This document shows, one piece after another, positions 19,324-29,075 of a stretch of DNA of 64,000 bases (within the stretch, counting starts at the first letter, position 1; every line of letters starts with the position of its first letter). The notes below the pieces were generated by a model. That model worked only from the letters and a program-made list of their open reading frames with translations. It made no database searches and was not told where the DNA came from. The stretch covers positions 62,001 to 126,000 of the forward strand of contig JACPAV010000016.1 of the NCBI GenBank assembly GCA_016180645.1. The letters are read 5' to 3'. The stretch is from Nitrospirota bacterium. GTDB taxonomy: Bacteria > JACPQY01. Position numbers and translations under genes: made by a program.

Positions 19324-21483
19324 GTGGAACGTCCGGCCACCGTTTCCTTCCCGCAGGTTGTCAAGATCATCGCCAGGCGGAAGGCCATCGTGGTCCTGTC
19401 CTGCGTCATCGGCGTGGCCATGGGAATGTTCCAAGTCCGTTCCAAAGCCCCGACCTATGAGGCCACCGTCGTCATCCAAGTCAAGTCTCCGCCGCCCAGC
19501 GGTCAGGGCGGGTACTTCGAGACCGTCCAGCATTCCGTCGTCCAGGCCTACACGGCTTCGCTCGTGATCACCTCCACTCCCTTTCTGCTGCGGGTCGCCA
19601 AGGAACTTGGGAAGATTCCCCGTGAGATGTCCTGGGACGATGTGAACAAGTCCGACATTCACCTCGGAGTCATCAAGGCGCTCAGGTCCAAGATTACGGC
19701 CAACCAGCGGCGGGGTGAAGGGCCGACGCCGTTCGTCGAGATCACCGCCCATTCCGGAGAACCCGAAGAAGCACGGGATGTCGCGAATACCGCAGGGCGG
19801 GTGTTCATCTCCTATCACCGCGACAACGTGGTCAAGGTGGAGTCCGAAGCTCGCGAGTACCTCGACCAGCAGAAGACGCTCCTCTCCGGCCAGCTCGCAG
19901 AAGCACAGGAAGACCTGCTCCGATTCAAGACCCAGCGGGGCATCGTGGACATCGCTCCCGAACGCCAGCGAGCCATCCAGGAGAGGGTGGACCTGACGTC
20001 CACTCTCGAATCGCTGCAAGGCAAAGAGGAAAAGCTGGATGAAATGGCCGTCCGCTTCTCGGACGACCGCAATACCCACCGAGATGACATCCTGTCCTTG
20101 GGACTGAAAACGGCCGGGGTGGACGTCGGCGCACTCTTCGAATCGCTCCTCCAAGATGTCACCGCGCGGGATGTCCTGATCCAGGATCTGACCCCCGAGC
20201 ACCCGGAGATCATCCAAATCGACCGCCGCGTCTTCAACGGTTTCAAGCGGCTGAAGGACAAGATCCACGAGGATCTGGATCAGGTGCACATTCAGCTGCG
20301 CGGGTGGGAAACTCGGCACGCCGCGCTCCTGAAGGAGGAAACGGAGCTCCTCCAGCTGGAGGCGCACGTGGACATGGTGCGGAAAAGCCTCGAAGGGCTC
20401 GACCAGGAACTCCAGGAGGTGGGCCTCAAGACCATCTACAGCGGCGAGCGCGCCCAGATCATTCAGCCTGCCGTCACGCCCGAGCGTGGATTCCGAAAGC
20501 AGTGGCCGACGTTTGTCACGGCGGGACTGCTCCTGGGATTCGTGATGGGGCTCTTCCTCGCCTTCGTTCGCGAGGCCTTCGACTTCTCCCTTCGGCAGAT
20601 CGAAGAGATCGAGGAACTGCTCAAACTGAGCGTCCTCGGTCTGATCCCCCGCCACACGCCGGGCCGAGGAACTCTCGCGGAAACCTCGCCGAAACCCTAC
20701 GCCCCCTCGATCGTCGAACGGGTCCCCCTGTTGAGCTTCCCCCGATCGCCGGTCTCGGAAAGTTTCCGAACGCTTCGCACCACCGTCCGCCGGATCGAGC
20801 CCGGCCATGAAGTGTACCTCGTGACCAGCGCCAGCCCCCAGGAGGGAAAATCTCTCCTCTCCCTCAACCTTTCCCTGGCCATGGCCCAGATCGGACTGAA
20901 AACGCTCCTCGTTGAGGCCAACATGCGCCGTCCCACCTTGGACAAAGTCATCGGTTTCAAGTCCTCCCCCGGCCTCATTCAAGTCCTCCAGGGAGCGATC
21001 GACTGGCACGAGGCGGTTCGCACACTCCCGGACCTCCTGCTCTCATCATGGACGCTTGATCTGGCGGAGGGGTCGGGGTTGGACCGGTTGGATTTCATTC
21101 CATCCGGAGGAAGCATCCATCATCCGTCCGAACTGATCGAAGACGGGTTCGACAATTTCAAACTGGCCGACGAGTGGCGCAAGGCCTACGACGCGGTCAT
21201 TTTCGACGCGCCTCCCGTGGTGCCGGTCACGGACTCCGCCACGCTGGCCCGCTTCGCCGATCGGATTCTACTCGTCTATCGCATGGGGCGCACGCCTAGA
21301 GACCTCGTCCAACGCGCCAAGAAGAATCTGGAAGCCGCCGGCGGGAAGATACTGGGCGTCATCGTCAATGACGTCGAGTTCCGGGAAATCTCCGTTGGCG
21401 TCGGGTATCGCTACGGCCGGTACTATCATGCCGCGGAGACCACCCCCACGCGATCTTCCCGCCGGCAGAAGAAAGCCGCCTGA
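19324..21483 (+). CDS. Wzz chain-length determinant fused to BY-type tyrosine autokinase
   Basis: 719 aa from GTG 19324, 7 nt after the preceding stop. Layout: Wzz-type N-terminus with TM1 at about 21-36, a long coiled-coil periplasmic region with heptads around 180-370, TM2 near 394-416, then a cytoplasmic BY-kinase. Walker A is SASPQEGKSLLS near 500, Walker A' is LLVEANMRRP near 530 and Walker B is AVIFDAPPV near 625. The Tyr-rich tail YRYGRYYH near 700 is the usual autophosphorylation cluster. The Walker A' Asp pair (DxD in most BY-kinases) is replaced by Glu-Ala-Asn, so activity is uncertain. Such proteins set exopolysaccharide chain length through cycles of tail phosphorylation. With the ExeA-like ATPase this is a typical exopolysaccharide/exosortase-type locus, although no exosortase or glycosyltransferase is in view. 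Confidence 0.9.
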   Translation: MERPATVSFPQVVKIIARRKAIVVLSCVIGVAMGMFQVRSKAPTYEATVVIQVKSPPPSGQGGYFETVQHSVVQAYTASLVITSTPFLLRVAKELGKIPREMSWDDVNKSDIHLGVIKALRSKITANQRRGEGPTPFVEITAHSGEPEEARDVANTAGRVFISYHRDNVVKVESEAREYLDQQKTLLSGQLAEAQEDLLRFKTQRGIVDIAPERQRAIQERVDLTSTLESLQGKEEKLDEMAVRFSDDRNTHRDDILSLGLKTAGVDVGALFESLLQDVTARDVLIQDLTPEHPEIIQIDRRVFNGFKRLKDKIHEDLDQVHIQLRGWETRHAALLKEETELLQLEAHVDMVRKSLEGLDQELQEVGLKTIYSGERAQIIQPAVTPERGFRKQWPTFVTAGLLLGFVMGLFLAFVREAFDFSLRQIEEIEELLKLSVLGLIPRHTPGRGTLAETSPKPYAPSIVERVPLLSFPRSPVSESFRTLRTTVRRIEPGHEVYLVTSASPQEGKSLLSLNLSLAMAQIGLKTLLVEANMRRPTLDKVIGFKSSPGLIQVLQGAIDWHEAVRTLPDLLLSSWTLDLAEGSGLDRLDFIPSGGSIHHPSELIEDGFDNFKLADEWRKAYDAVIFDAPPVVPVTDSATLARFADRILLVYRMGRTPRDLVQRAKKNLEAAGGKILGVIVNDVEFREISVGVGYRYGRYYHAAETTPTRSSRRQKKAA

Positions 21484-21719
21484 AAGAATCGAATCATCGA
21501 GCCATGTGATGATGGAGTCATCGCCGGAGAGTCTCGCCGGCTGGATCCCAACCGCCCCCCACAGCCACTTGATTCCATGACTACATGATCCGATGATTCC
21601 ATTCTTCTAATGGGGTCATGTGGTGATGGGGCCATGGGGGGGGCGGGAAGTCCGCTCGATGGCTCCATGATTACATGATTCCATGACTCCATTCCTTCGA
21701 TGTGCTATGTTCCCTTCCG
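21484..21719. repeat. Intergenic cluster of CATGATNN-type short words
   Basis: Between the kinase gene and purH the sequence is built of recurring words such as CATGTGATGATGGAGTCAT, TTCCATGACTACATGAT and CCATGATTACATGATTCCA. Similar word clusters occur at 24075-24195, 25075-25165 and 31405-31445. No gene is evident. The function is unknown; it could be degenerate tandem repeats or a spreading simple-sequence element. Confidence 0.55.
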
Positions 21720-23267
21720 ATGCGGAAGGCACTCCTCAGCGTCTCGGACAAGACGGGGCTGGTCGAATTCGCCCGGGGCCTGACGTCGCTCGGATTCCAT
21801 CTGCTCTCCACCGGCGGCACGGCACGCGTACTCAAGGAAACCGGCATCGAAGTGACGGACGTCGGCACCTACACCGGTTTTCCAGAAATGCTCGACGGCC
21901 GTGTAAAAACACTGCATCCCCGGATACACGCAGGAATTCTGGCCCGCCGCAATCATCCTGACGATCTGGCCGCTCTGAAGCGGAACGATATTCCCACCAT
22001 CGATCTCGTGGCCGTCAACCTCTATCCCTTTGAGGAGAAAGTGCATGGAGGCCACACACCGCTGGACGAGGCGATTGAAGAAATCGACATCGGGGGGCCC
22101 ACCCTGGTCCGGGCCGCCGCGAAGAACTTCGAACACGTCTGCGTGGTGATCGATCCCGCGGATTACCCCGCCGTGCTGGACCGGCTCAAGAAGAATACTC
22201 TGGACCGCGAATTCCGCCTGGCCCTGGCCGGCAGGGTGTTTTCGAGGACCGCCGCCTACGACGCGGCCATTTCCAATTACTTTGCCGAGCGACGCGCGGG
22301 AACCGATCTGCCGGAGACTCTGACGGTTCAACTGAAGAAAATCCAACATTTGCGGTACGGCGAGAACCCGCATCAACGCGGCGGTTCCTATCGATTGCTG
22401 GGCCATACATCCCTCGGCATCCTGGACAGCCGCCAACTCCAGGGCAAGGAACTTTCGTACAACAATCTCGTGGATGCGGAAGTGGCCGCACTTATCGTCA
22501 GGCAGTTTCCCGGCTGCGCCGCCGTCGTGATCAAGCACAACAATCCCTCCGGTGTGGGAACGCATCCCGCCTCCCTCAAGGAAGCCTATGTGAAAGCGCG
22601 CGACACCGATCCGGTGTCCGCCTTCGGAGGCGTCGCCGCCTTCAACACGGATCTCGACCCCGCTACAGCCCAGGAAATGACCAAGACCTTCACGGAGGTG
22701 GTCGTCGCGCCCGGATACGCTCCGGCCGCGTTGGAGGCCCTAAAAACAAAAAAGGATCTCAGAATTCTCGAGTGGAGATCTGAACACGCCCTCTCGCATG
22801 TCCCGCTTGACGTGCGGACGATCGGTGGTGGCGCGCTGGTTCAGGACCTGGACGTGGAGCCGGACGACCCCTCCCACTGGAAAACCGTCACGAAGAGGCC
22901 TCCCTCCGACAAAGAAGTTCAGGCCCTCGTTTTCGGCTGGCGTGTCTGCCGTTTTGTGAAATCCAACGCCATCGTCTTCACGACCACGGATCGCACGCTC
23001 GGCGTGGGCGCGGGGCAGATGTCGCGGGTGGACTCCGTCAAGATCGCAGGCACGAAGATGCGGGAATTCAAGCTGGAAGGCCGGCCTCTGGCCATGGGGT
23101 CGGATGCTTTCTTCCCCTTCAGGGACGGCATCGACGAGGCGGCCAAGATGGGCGTGACGGCCATTGTCCAACCTGGAGGGTCGATTCGCGACTCCGAAGT
23201 CATCGCCGCCGCCGACGAGCACGGCATGGCCATGATGTTCACCGGTCGCCGCCACTTCCGCCACTAG
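21720..23267 (+). CDS. purH: Bifunctional AICAR transformylase/IMP cyclohydrolase
   Basis: 515 aa from ATG 21720, the usual family length; an in-frame GTG at 21702 would add only six unconserved residues. This enzyme carries out the last two steps of de novo IMP synthesis: formylation of AICAR with 10-formyl-THF, then cyclisation of FAICAR. The N-terminal cyclohydrolase part opens with [16 protein letters not shown] and contains STGGTA and [15 protein letters not shown]. The transformylase part has [11 protein letters not shown] and VIKHNNPSG (Lys-His of the catalytic pair), and the end carries [12 protein letters not shown] and [11 protein letters not shown]. No other purine gene is adjacent. 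The start has no clear Shine-Dalgarno sequence. Confidence 0.96.
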   Translation: MRKALLSVSDKTGLVEFARGLTSLGFHLLSTGGTARVLKETGIEVTDVGTYTGFPEMLDGRVKTLHPRIHAGILARRNHPDDLAALKRNDIPTIDLVAVNLYPFEEKVHGGHTPLDEAIEEIDIGGPTLVRAAAKNFEHVCVVIDPADYPAVLDRLKKNTLDREFRLALAGRVFSRTAAYDAAISNYFAERRAGTDLPETLTVQLKKIQHLRYGENPHQRGGSYRLLGHTSLGILDSRQLQGKELSYNNLVDAEVAALIVRQFPGCAAVVIKHNNPSGVGTHPASLKEAYVKARDTDPVSAFGGVAAFNTDLDPATAQEMTKTFTEVVVAPGYAPAALEALKTKKDLRILEWRSEHALSHVPLDVRTIGGGALVQDLDVEPDDPSHWKTVTKRPPSDKEVQALVFGWRVCRFVKSNAIVFTTTDRTLGVGAGQMSRVDSVKIAGTKMREFKLEGRPLAMGSDAFFPFRDGIDEAAKMGVTAIVQPGGSIRDSEVIAAADEHGMAMMFTGRRHFRH

Positions 23268-24074
23268 TTGGCCACCCGTTCACTGTTTGAGGCAGCCGGG
23301 CGCCTCCAGGAATGCCACCGGATGCTCGTTTTCACGGGCGCCGGCATTTCCGCGGAGAGCGGCATCCCCACGTTTCGCGGTCAGGGCGGGATCTGGGAAA
23401 AATACGAACCTGAATCCTTCGGAACCCTGCCGGGACTCGGCATGGTCTGGCTCACCCAACCCCAGCGGTTGTTGGAATTCATCGTCGAAGCGATGCAAAC
23501 CTTCCTGCGAGCCGCCCCCAATCCCGCCCATCTCGCCATCGGGGAGGCCGAAAGGAAAGGGAGCGTCCGGGCGATTGTGACGCAGAACATCGACGATCTC
23601 CACGAAAGGGGCGGCTCGCGAACTCTGTACAAACTTCATGGCGACCTCTACACCCTCCGTTGCCTTCGATGCGACGGGCGGGCGAAGTTTGATCGCTCAT
23701 CCGTCCAGGCCATCCTCAACCAACTGGATCAGATGCGCGTCGGGCGGCTCGCCCTGCTCAGGAAACTGTGGGAGATCCTGCCCCGATGTCCATCGTGCGA
23801 GGGACATACCCGGCCGGACGTCGTCTTCTTCGGCGAATCGCTTCCCGAAACAGTGCTGGCCGCCGCTCAGGAGGAGGCCGCGAAGTGCGATGCGCTCCTC
23901 ATCGTCGGAACCTCAGGGGTGGTCTATCCTGCGGCCTTGATCCCGCAAATGGCCGCGCGAAGCGGAGCCTTGATCGTCGAAGTGAACAACGAGGAAACTC
24001 CCTACACCCAGATTTCAAATTATTCGTTCCTCCGCAAAGCCGGAGAGATCGTTCCGAAACTCCTCGGAATGTGA
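23268..24074 (+). CDS. Sirtuin-family NAD-dependent protein deacylase
   Basis: 268 aa from TTG 23268, immediately after the purH stop, so probably cotranscribed. Signature residues: FTGAGISAESGIPTFRG for NAD binding (about 19-35), TQNIDDLHERGGS, the catalytic His in KLHGDLYTLRC, zinc ligands CLRC and CPSC, and the NAD/acyl-lysine loop GTSGVVYPAALIP. This is the SIR2/CobB family, which removes acetyl or acyl groups from lysines at the cost of NAD. Between the zinc cysteine pairs there is a longer stretch than usual (SVQAILNQLDQMRVGRLALL). Acyl preference cannot be told from sequence. Confidence 0.93.
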   Translation: MATRSLFEAAGRLQECHRMLVFTGAGISAESGIPTFRGQGGIWEKYEPESFGTLPGLGMVWLTQPQRLLEFIVEAMQTFLRAAPNPAHLAIGEAERKGSVRAIVTQNIDDLHERGGSRTLYKLHGDLYTLRCLRCDGRAKFDRSSVQAILNQLDQMRVGRLALLRKLWEILPRCPSCEGHTRPDVVFFGESLPETVLAAAQEEAAKCDALLIVGTSGVVYPAALIPQMAARSGALIVEVNNEETPYTQISNYSFLRKAGEIVPKLLGM

Positions 24075-24198
24075 TCATGGCATGATGTAGCCATGTAACC
24101 ATGTATTCATGTAATCAAGTGGAAGAGCCGCGTTCCCAAAGACCACGTGATCACATGACCACGTGATTACATGGCCACATGGATACATGATCACATTC

Positions 24199-25164
24199 CT
24201 AGAAATGAACATCCACCATCACTGAGAAACGGATGTTCTTTTCTCCTTTCAGTTCCCGTTGCACCCCGGCGCCCAAGGTCGCCTTCGGAGCATTCCACGC
24301 GGCTCCGAAGGTGATGCTGTTCTGTGCCTCGGGCTGATCGGGCGGTTTCTCAACCAGATATCCTCCCCGGAAATCCACCTGCTCCTCCAGGGTCAATTGG
24401 AGGGCCGCTCCCCACTGCGTGACCGATTTCTCGAAAGGAACTTCCTTCACGTGGCCGGTGGCCAGAACGTACGGTGGATATTTCGCTGAAATCCCTCCGG
24501 AGATCTCGCGCCGCCCTTCCGGAAAAATGCTCTTCACCTCCACCACATTGTACGCCGCCAAGCCGAGCGCGCCGTATTCGAACGGCGCCCACAGAAAACC
24601 CGCGTCGCCGGTGAAGCCCTCGTGCTTCTCCACGATCTTGTCTCCGATGAAATCGTAGATGTCACGGGTCATCCGAAGGTACTTCACCCCTCCGCCGAGG
24701 TACACACCCTCAAGGAGATCGTAGGACAAGGCCAGGTGTCCGCGGTGAAGCCCCCGGCCTGAGCTGCCGCTTCCCTCGGGCTCGTAGTGCCGCACGTACG
24801 CCACTCCGGCGGCCACCGGCTGCGTTTCCGAGTCGACGATGCTGCCGACAAATTCCCTCTCCCGCCCGGGAACGGTGTTGAAAGCGAAAGCAAGCGCGTA
24901 ACGTTCCCACTGACTCATGCCGGCCGGGTTGGAGGTGATGGCGCTGTTGTCGTCCGCCGCCGCGACCATGGAATTCGCCAGGCCGGCCGGTTTGGAGGTG
25001 ATGAAGTCGCTGGCATCCGCGGCGCTCGTGAGTCGTGAGTGGTAAGTCGCCAGTAGAATGAATGCAGAGACCGCTGTATGCCGGAACCCGTGAAGCCGTG
25101 AAGCCGTGAAGCCGCCGGAGGGAGACGAGCCCGAGAGTGACTGGATCACGGGATCACGATTCAC
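24199..25164 (-). CDS. Outer-membrane beta-barrel protein of FadL/PorV-like type
   Basis: 321 aa from GTG 25164. The N-terminus has a hydrophobic leader (VSAFILLATYHSRLTSA) followed by DNSAITSNPAGMSQWERYAL, the NPAG motif common in FadL/PorV-like barrels. The rest is alternating amphipathic beta-strands (LALSYDLLEGVYLGGGVKYL, FGAAWNAPKATLGAGVQREL) and the protein ends in Phe (SVMVDVHF), as outer-membrane barrels do. It follows plsX by 17 nt, so gatB-plsX-barrel is one likely operon. The leader region is encoded by simple repeats (three GTGAAGCC-type units and TCACGACTCACG), so the true start could be GTG 25149. Transported substrate unknown. Confidence 0.75.
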   Translation of the reverse strand: MNRDPVIQSLSGSSPSGGFTASRLHGFRHTAVSAFILLATYHSRLTSAADASDFITSKPAGLANSMVAAADDNSAITSNPAGMSQWERYALAFAFNTVPGREREFVGSIVDSETQPVAAGVAYVRHYEPEGSGSSGRGLHRGHLALSYDLLEGVYLGGGVKYLRMTRDIYDFIGDKIVEKHEGFTGDAGFLWAPFEYGALGLAAYNVVEVKSIFPEGRREISGGISAKYPPYVLATGHVKEVPFEKSVTQWGAALQLTLEEQVDFRGGYLVEKPPDQPEAQNSITFGAAWNAPKATLGAGVQRELKGEKNIRFSVMVDVHF

Positions 25165-25181
25165 GGGGTCACGACCCGGCC

Positions 25182-26201
25182 TCAGCCGAATTCCCGCATC
25201 CCTTCGATGATCTTCGGGAGTAGATTTCCCCGGACGGTCTTGGCCGCAACCTTGATGGCATTCTTCACGGCCAACGCCCTCGACCGACCGTGCGCCTTGA
25301 TCATGAGTCGGTCGAATCCGATCAGCGGTGCTCCGCCGTACTGTTCCCAGTCGGTGACCTGCTTGAGCTGCCTAATGCCGCTGCGGAGGGCCAGAAGTCC
25401 GAATTTCCAGAGGAACTTTTCTTTGAAGGCGTAGTGGGCCAGCCGCATGGCCGTTTCGCTGACCCCCTCAAGCATTTTGACCACGACATTTCCGTAGAAA
25501 CCGGCGCAGACCACCACATCGGCAGTTCCTTTGGGGATGTCCACCCCTTCCACATTTCCGATGAACTGAATCTGCCTGCCGGTTTTCAGAAGCTGGTGCG
25601 CCTCCTTGATCTCCGGCAGTCCTTTCATCTCCTCCGTCCCGTTCGAGAGCAGCGCCACCTTCGGCCTCGCATTGCGGCTGATGATCGAGGCGTACACGCT
25701 TCCCATCACGGCAAACGACACCAGATCTCTCGGCGCAGCCGTCACGGTGGCTCCTACGTCAAGGATCAAGGAGAAGGGATCCTCCTTCTCGCCGCGACGA
25801 ATTTCGGTCGGATACACCGCCGCGAGCGCCGCGCGGGTCACGCCCGGGGCACGGTTGAAATGCTTGGCACAGGCCATGATGGCCGCGCCTGTGTTGCCGG
25901 CCGTCACCATCACCTCGGCGCGCCCTTCCTTCACCACCCTCGCCACCACGTTCATCGAGGCCAGGGGTTTCCGTTCCACCGCCTCCCTGGGTTCCTCATC
26001 CATCCCAATGACCTCGCGAGCGTGCTCCACCTCAATCTGTTTGGGATCGTAGGAAAGGCCGCTCAGGAGGGTCTCGATCCGAGCGCGATCACCGACGAGG
26101 AGGATCTTGTTGTCAGATTCCTGCGAGGCCAGCACGGCCCCGCGGACGATTTCGTCCGGGGCGTGATCCCCTCCCATGGCGTCGACGGCTATGGTCGCCA
26201 T
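25182..26201 (-). CDS. plsX: Phosphate acyltransferase
   Basis: 339 aa from ATG 26201. It opens with IAVDAMGGDHAPDEIVRGAV, the conserved start of PlsX, followed by VTAGNTGAAIMACA, RAALAAVYPT, LLSNGTEEMKG and the C-terminal APLIGFDRLMIKAHGRS. PlsX converts acyl-ACP to acyl-phosphate for PlsY in phospholipid synthesis. Length is normal. It is usually found with fabH or rpmF; here it lies between gatB (6 nt upstream) and a beta-barrel gene. Confidence 0.95.
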   Translation of the reverse strand: MATIAVDAMGGDHAPDEIVRGAVLASQESDNKILLVGDRARIETLLSGLSYDPKQIEVEHAREVIGMDEEPREAVERKPLASMNVVARVVKEGRAEVMVTAGNTGAAIMACAKHFNRAPGVTRAALAAVYPTEIRRGEKEDPFSLILDVGATVTAAPRDLVSFAVMGSVYASIISRNARPKVALLSNGTEEMKGLPEIKEAHQLLKTGRQIQFIGNVEGVDIPKGTADVVVCAGFYGNVVVKMLEGVSETAMRLAHYAFKEKFLWKFGLLALRSGIRQLKQVTDWEQYGGAPLIGFDRLMIKAHGRSRALAVKNAIKVAAKTVRGNLLPKIIEGMREFG

Positions 26202-26207
26202 CGTCGA

Positions 26208-27632
26208 TCAGCCTTCACTGAACTTCCGCGCCACAATTCTCTGAAGTAAAGCCGGATTCGCTTTGCCCTTCGTCTCTTTCATCGCCTGCCCTACAAAAAA
26301 TTGGAGGAGCTTCGTTTCGCCGGATCGAACCCGCTCCGCCTCTTTCGGAAACTTCGCCACGACGGCCGCAACCACCGTCTCGATATCGCCTTCGTTCGTG
26401 ATCTGCTTGAGGCCCCTTTTCTCGATGATCGTGGGCGCTCTCTGGCCGGATACGACCATCTCCTCCAAAATCTCCTTGCCCATCTTGCCGCTGACTGTAC
26501 CCGATTCGATGGCTTTCAGCAGTTCCGAAAGAGAGGCCGGCGTCACAGGCCCACCCACGATCGGACGATTGTGTTTCCGAAGCATGCCGACCAATTCCAC
26601 GCTCAGCCAGTTGCTGACCGTTTTGGCCTGGGGATGGACGGCCACTGCTTTCTCAAAAAACTCCACGAGATCGAGATCATCAATGAGCGTCTCGGCATCG
26701 GCGGCCGGTAGCCCCAGCGTCTCGACATATCTTCGAAGTTTTTCCAGGGGCAATTCGGGAATCTGAGATCGTACCTCGCCCAACCATGCCTCCGGAATCC
26801 GGATGGGGAGCAAATCCGGATCGGGAAAGTACCGGTAGTCGTGAGCCTCCTCCTTGCTCCGCATCGGACGGGTCTCTGCCGCTTCCGCGTCCCAAAGGCG
26901 GGTTTCCTGAACAATCCGCTCCCCCTGTTCCAAGGCCTTCGCCTGTCTTTGCCGCTCGTACTCCAACGCCAGTTGGACATTGCGGAACGAATTCATATTC
27001 TTGATCTCCACCTTGGTCCCCAGCTTGGAGTCGCCCTCTCGGCGTATGGAGATGTTCGCATCGCAGCGCAGACTTCCCTCCTCCATGTTGCCGTCGCACA
27101 CACCGGTGTACCGCAGGATGTTTCTCAGATTCTTGAGGTACTCGGCGGCCTCTTCGGACGACCGCATCTCCGGTTCGCTGACGATTTCGACCAGCGGCAC
27201 TCCGCACCGGTTGAAGTCGACGAGACTGGCGTTTCGTTCGTGCACCAATTTGCCGGCATCTTCCTCCATGTGCATCCGCACCAAGCCGACTTTCTTCATG
27301 CCTGCTTTCTCACGCACATCCACGTGGCCGCCGGTGGCCAGCGGACTCTCATACTGCGAAATCTGGTAAGCCTTCGGCAGATCGGGGTAGAAATAGTTCT
27401 TCCGCGCCATGATGCTTTCCGGATGGACGCGGCAGCCTGCCGCCGTTGCCGCCTTCATCGCGAGACGCACCGCTTCCCGGTTGATCACCGGAAGCACCCC
27501 CGGCATGCCGAGGCACACGGGACAGACGTTTGAATTCGGAGAATCGCCGAACCGGGTGGAGCAGCCGCAAAAGAGTTTCGTGCGGGTTTTGAGTTGGGCA
27601 TGAACCTCCAGCCCGATGACGGTCTCGAACAT
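26208..27632 (-). CDS. gatB: Asp-tRNA(Asn)/Glu-tRNA(Gln) amidotransferase subunit B
   Basis: 474 aa from ATG 27632, the usual length. Hallmarks: ETVIGLEVHAQLKTRTKLFC with the Cys of the zinc site, CPVCLGMPGVLPVINREAV, RKNYFYPDLPKAYQISQ, LVDFNRCGVPLVEIV, and the C-terminal helical YqeY-like domain ending with FFVGQAMKETKGKANP. GatB binds the misacylated tRNA and activates its acyl group for amidation. Its presence implies at least one indirect tRNA amidation route. gatA and gatC are not in the window. First gene of the gatB-plsX-barrel run. Confidence 0.97.
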   Translation of the reverse strand: MFETVIGLEVHAQLKTRTKLFCGCSTRFGDSPNSNVCPVCLGMPGVLPVINREAVRLAMKAATAAGCRVHPESIMARKNYFYPDLPKAYQISQYESPLATGGHVDVREKAGMKKVGLVRMHMEEDAGKLVHERNASLVDFNRCGVPLVEIVSEPEMRSSEEAAEYLKNLRNILRYTGVCDGNMEEGSLRCDANISIRREGDSKLGTKVEIKNMNSFRNVQLALEYERQRQAKALEQGERIVQETRLWDAEAAETRPMRSKEEAHDYRYFPDPDLLPIRIPEAWLGEVRSQIPELPLEKLRRYVETLGLPAADAETLIDDLDLVEFFEKAVAVHPQAKTVSNWLSVELVGMLRKHNRPIVGGPVTPASLSELLKAIESGTVSGKMGKEILEEMVVSGQRAPTIIEKRGLKQITNEGDIETVVAAVVAKFPKEAERVRSGETKLLQFFVGQAMKETKGKANPALLQRIVARKFSEG

Positions 27633-27734
27633 ATCCGAACGATATCCGTCGCCTATCGGTGTGTCAACGATGTAGATTCTTGTTTTTGCGGGGATCGGAG
27701 GGCCGAGAGATCAGCCGGGCGGACGGGGGCGGGG

Positions 27735-28004
27735 CTATGCAGCCTTTTTGGTCTCCAGCTTGGTGATTCTCTCCTCGTGATCCTTGAGCTTTGGGGCCAA
27801 GATCTCTATCAGGTGTTCGATCCGGGAGTTGGTCTGCTCGATGCGGGAGTTGGTCTGCTCGATGCGGGAGCTGAGATCCTCCCGCATGGCGGCCATCTCC
27901 CGCCTCACGGACGAGAGCTCGCTCACAATCTGTTCCAGCAAGACGTGAGTGCGGGCTTCTCCGTTCCCCCGCTGACCGTTGGACTTCCGCCGTTTCACAT
28001 CCAC
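27735..28004 (-). CDS. Small coiled-coil protein with 7-residue repeats
   Basis: 89 aa from ATG 28004. A basic N-terminus (MDVKRRKSNGQRG) is followed by a continuous coiled coil: LLEQIVSELSSVRREMAAM, then IEQTNSR repeated, then HLIEILAPKLKDHEERITKL. The repeat is also seen in DNA as 21-bp units (27834-27885). There is no signal peptide or membrane span. It could be a small structural or scaffold protein; no family recognised. It stands alone 102 bp ahead of gatB. Confidence 0.6.
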   Translation of the reverse strand: MDVKRRKSNGQRGNGEARTHVLLEQIVSELSSVRREMAAMREDLSSRIEQTNSRIEQTNSRIEHLIEILAPKLKDHEERITKLETKKAA

Positions 28005-28085
28005 AGTCTACCTTCCCTATTGAAGCCATTCAACCTTGCACACACCGAAGACCACTATGCCGGCCCCGCAATGCCGGTGATAAAG

Positions 28086-29075
28086 CTACTTGCGGGGAGC
28101 CTTCTTCTGCGATCCAGGAGGGGTGGGGAGCTTGCCGCCCGGAGACGGGGATGGCGGCGCGTTTCCGGGATCTTCGAGAATGCGGATCTTGTCGTCGCCC
28201 CAGTACATCTTGCCCTGCCCCGTTTCAGCGGGGTCGCCGGACTCGGACGAGACGAAGACTTTCATGAGGCCGTCCAGTTCCCAGCCGCGGATGTCTTTCA
28301 GGAGGTCAATCACGAGCGATCTTGGAAACTTCGCTTCCCACCTCCCGCCTCCCTCCTCCCAGTTCACACGGTCCGCCGCAACGGTCCCCTGGAATTTCGT
28401 CGTCGTCGCAAGCAGGCCGGCATTCTGCGGCGCGGAGAGATAGGCAGTAATCCATTTCCCTTCGCTCTTGAAGTTCAGCGTGTCCGGATCCACATCCAAC
28501 TCCACCTTCACCGGCTCCTTCTCCGTCGTCTGAATGATGAGCGTGTTCGACCACACCTCGCCGATCCAGATCCTCGACGGATCACCCAGAGGGGGAACAA
28601 TGTCGGGATTGATTGTCTTGTTTCGAAGGAGCCACCTGGCCCGGTAGGTCATGGCAGGAAAAGAGGGAATCGTGGGGCACTCTGCGAGAAACTCGCAGCT
28701 GGAATCATAGATGGGAGCGGTCCCAAAGAACCGATCCACGTTGGGATAGGTTCGGCTAAACGTCTCGCCCTGCTTGACAAGCGGGTACCAAAACGCAGCC
28801 TGCCGGGGCTCGGCAATTTCTCCGCTAAACCTGGAAACAAGTGGACGTCCCAATGAATCATGGAGTTCGAACTTCTTGGATCCTTGCATGTACAATGAAT
28901 TGTGCGGCGCATAGACGTTCAGCTCGCGATCCATCCCATTGAACACGGAGAAAGTGAGAGCCCACGGGGCACCCGTTCTGACCACCTGGCCGGGAATTGA
29001 AAGCGTTGGTGCAACTGCACTTATCTCTCCGACGAGCGCAGAAGCGGCAACGACAAGGACTGCCGATAGGTTCAT
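28086..29075 (-). CDS. Secreted protein of unknown function, coupled to the metallopeptidase-like lipoprotein
   Basis: 329 aa from ATG 29075, which overlaps the stop of the upstream gene as ATGA and has AAGGTG at ribosome-site distance. Residues 1-20 form a signal peptide (LSAVLVVAASALVGEISA). The mature part looks all-beta: an Ig-like N-terminal part (WALTFSVFNGMDRELNVY) and, later, VELDVDPDTLNFKSEGKWIT, a motif found at the start of small beta domains in many secreted proteins. It ends in a Pro/Lys-rich tail (PPSPSPGGKLPTPPG). No catalytic motif was seen. The overlap with the lipoprotein gene suggests the two act together. Confidence 0.75.
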   Translation of the reverse strand: MNLSAVLVVAASALVGEISAVAPTLSIPGQVVRTGAPWALTFSVFNGMDRELNVYAPHNSLYMQGSKKFELHDSLGRPLVSRFSGEIAEPRQAAFWYPLVKQGETFSRTYPNVDRFFGTAPIYDSSCEFLAECPTIPSFPAMTYRARWLLRNKTINPDIVPPLGDPSRIWIGEVWSNTLIIQTTEKEPVKVELDVDPDTLNFKSEGKWITAYLSAPQNAGLLATTTKFQGTVAADRVNWEEGGGRWEAKFPRSLVIDLLKDIRGWELDGLMKVFVSSESGDPAETGQGKMYWGDDKIRILEDPGNAPPSPSPGGKLPTPPGSQKKAPRK

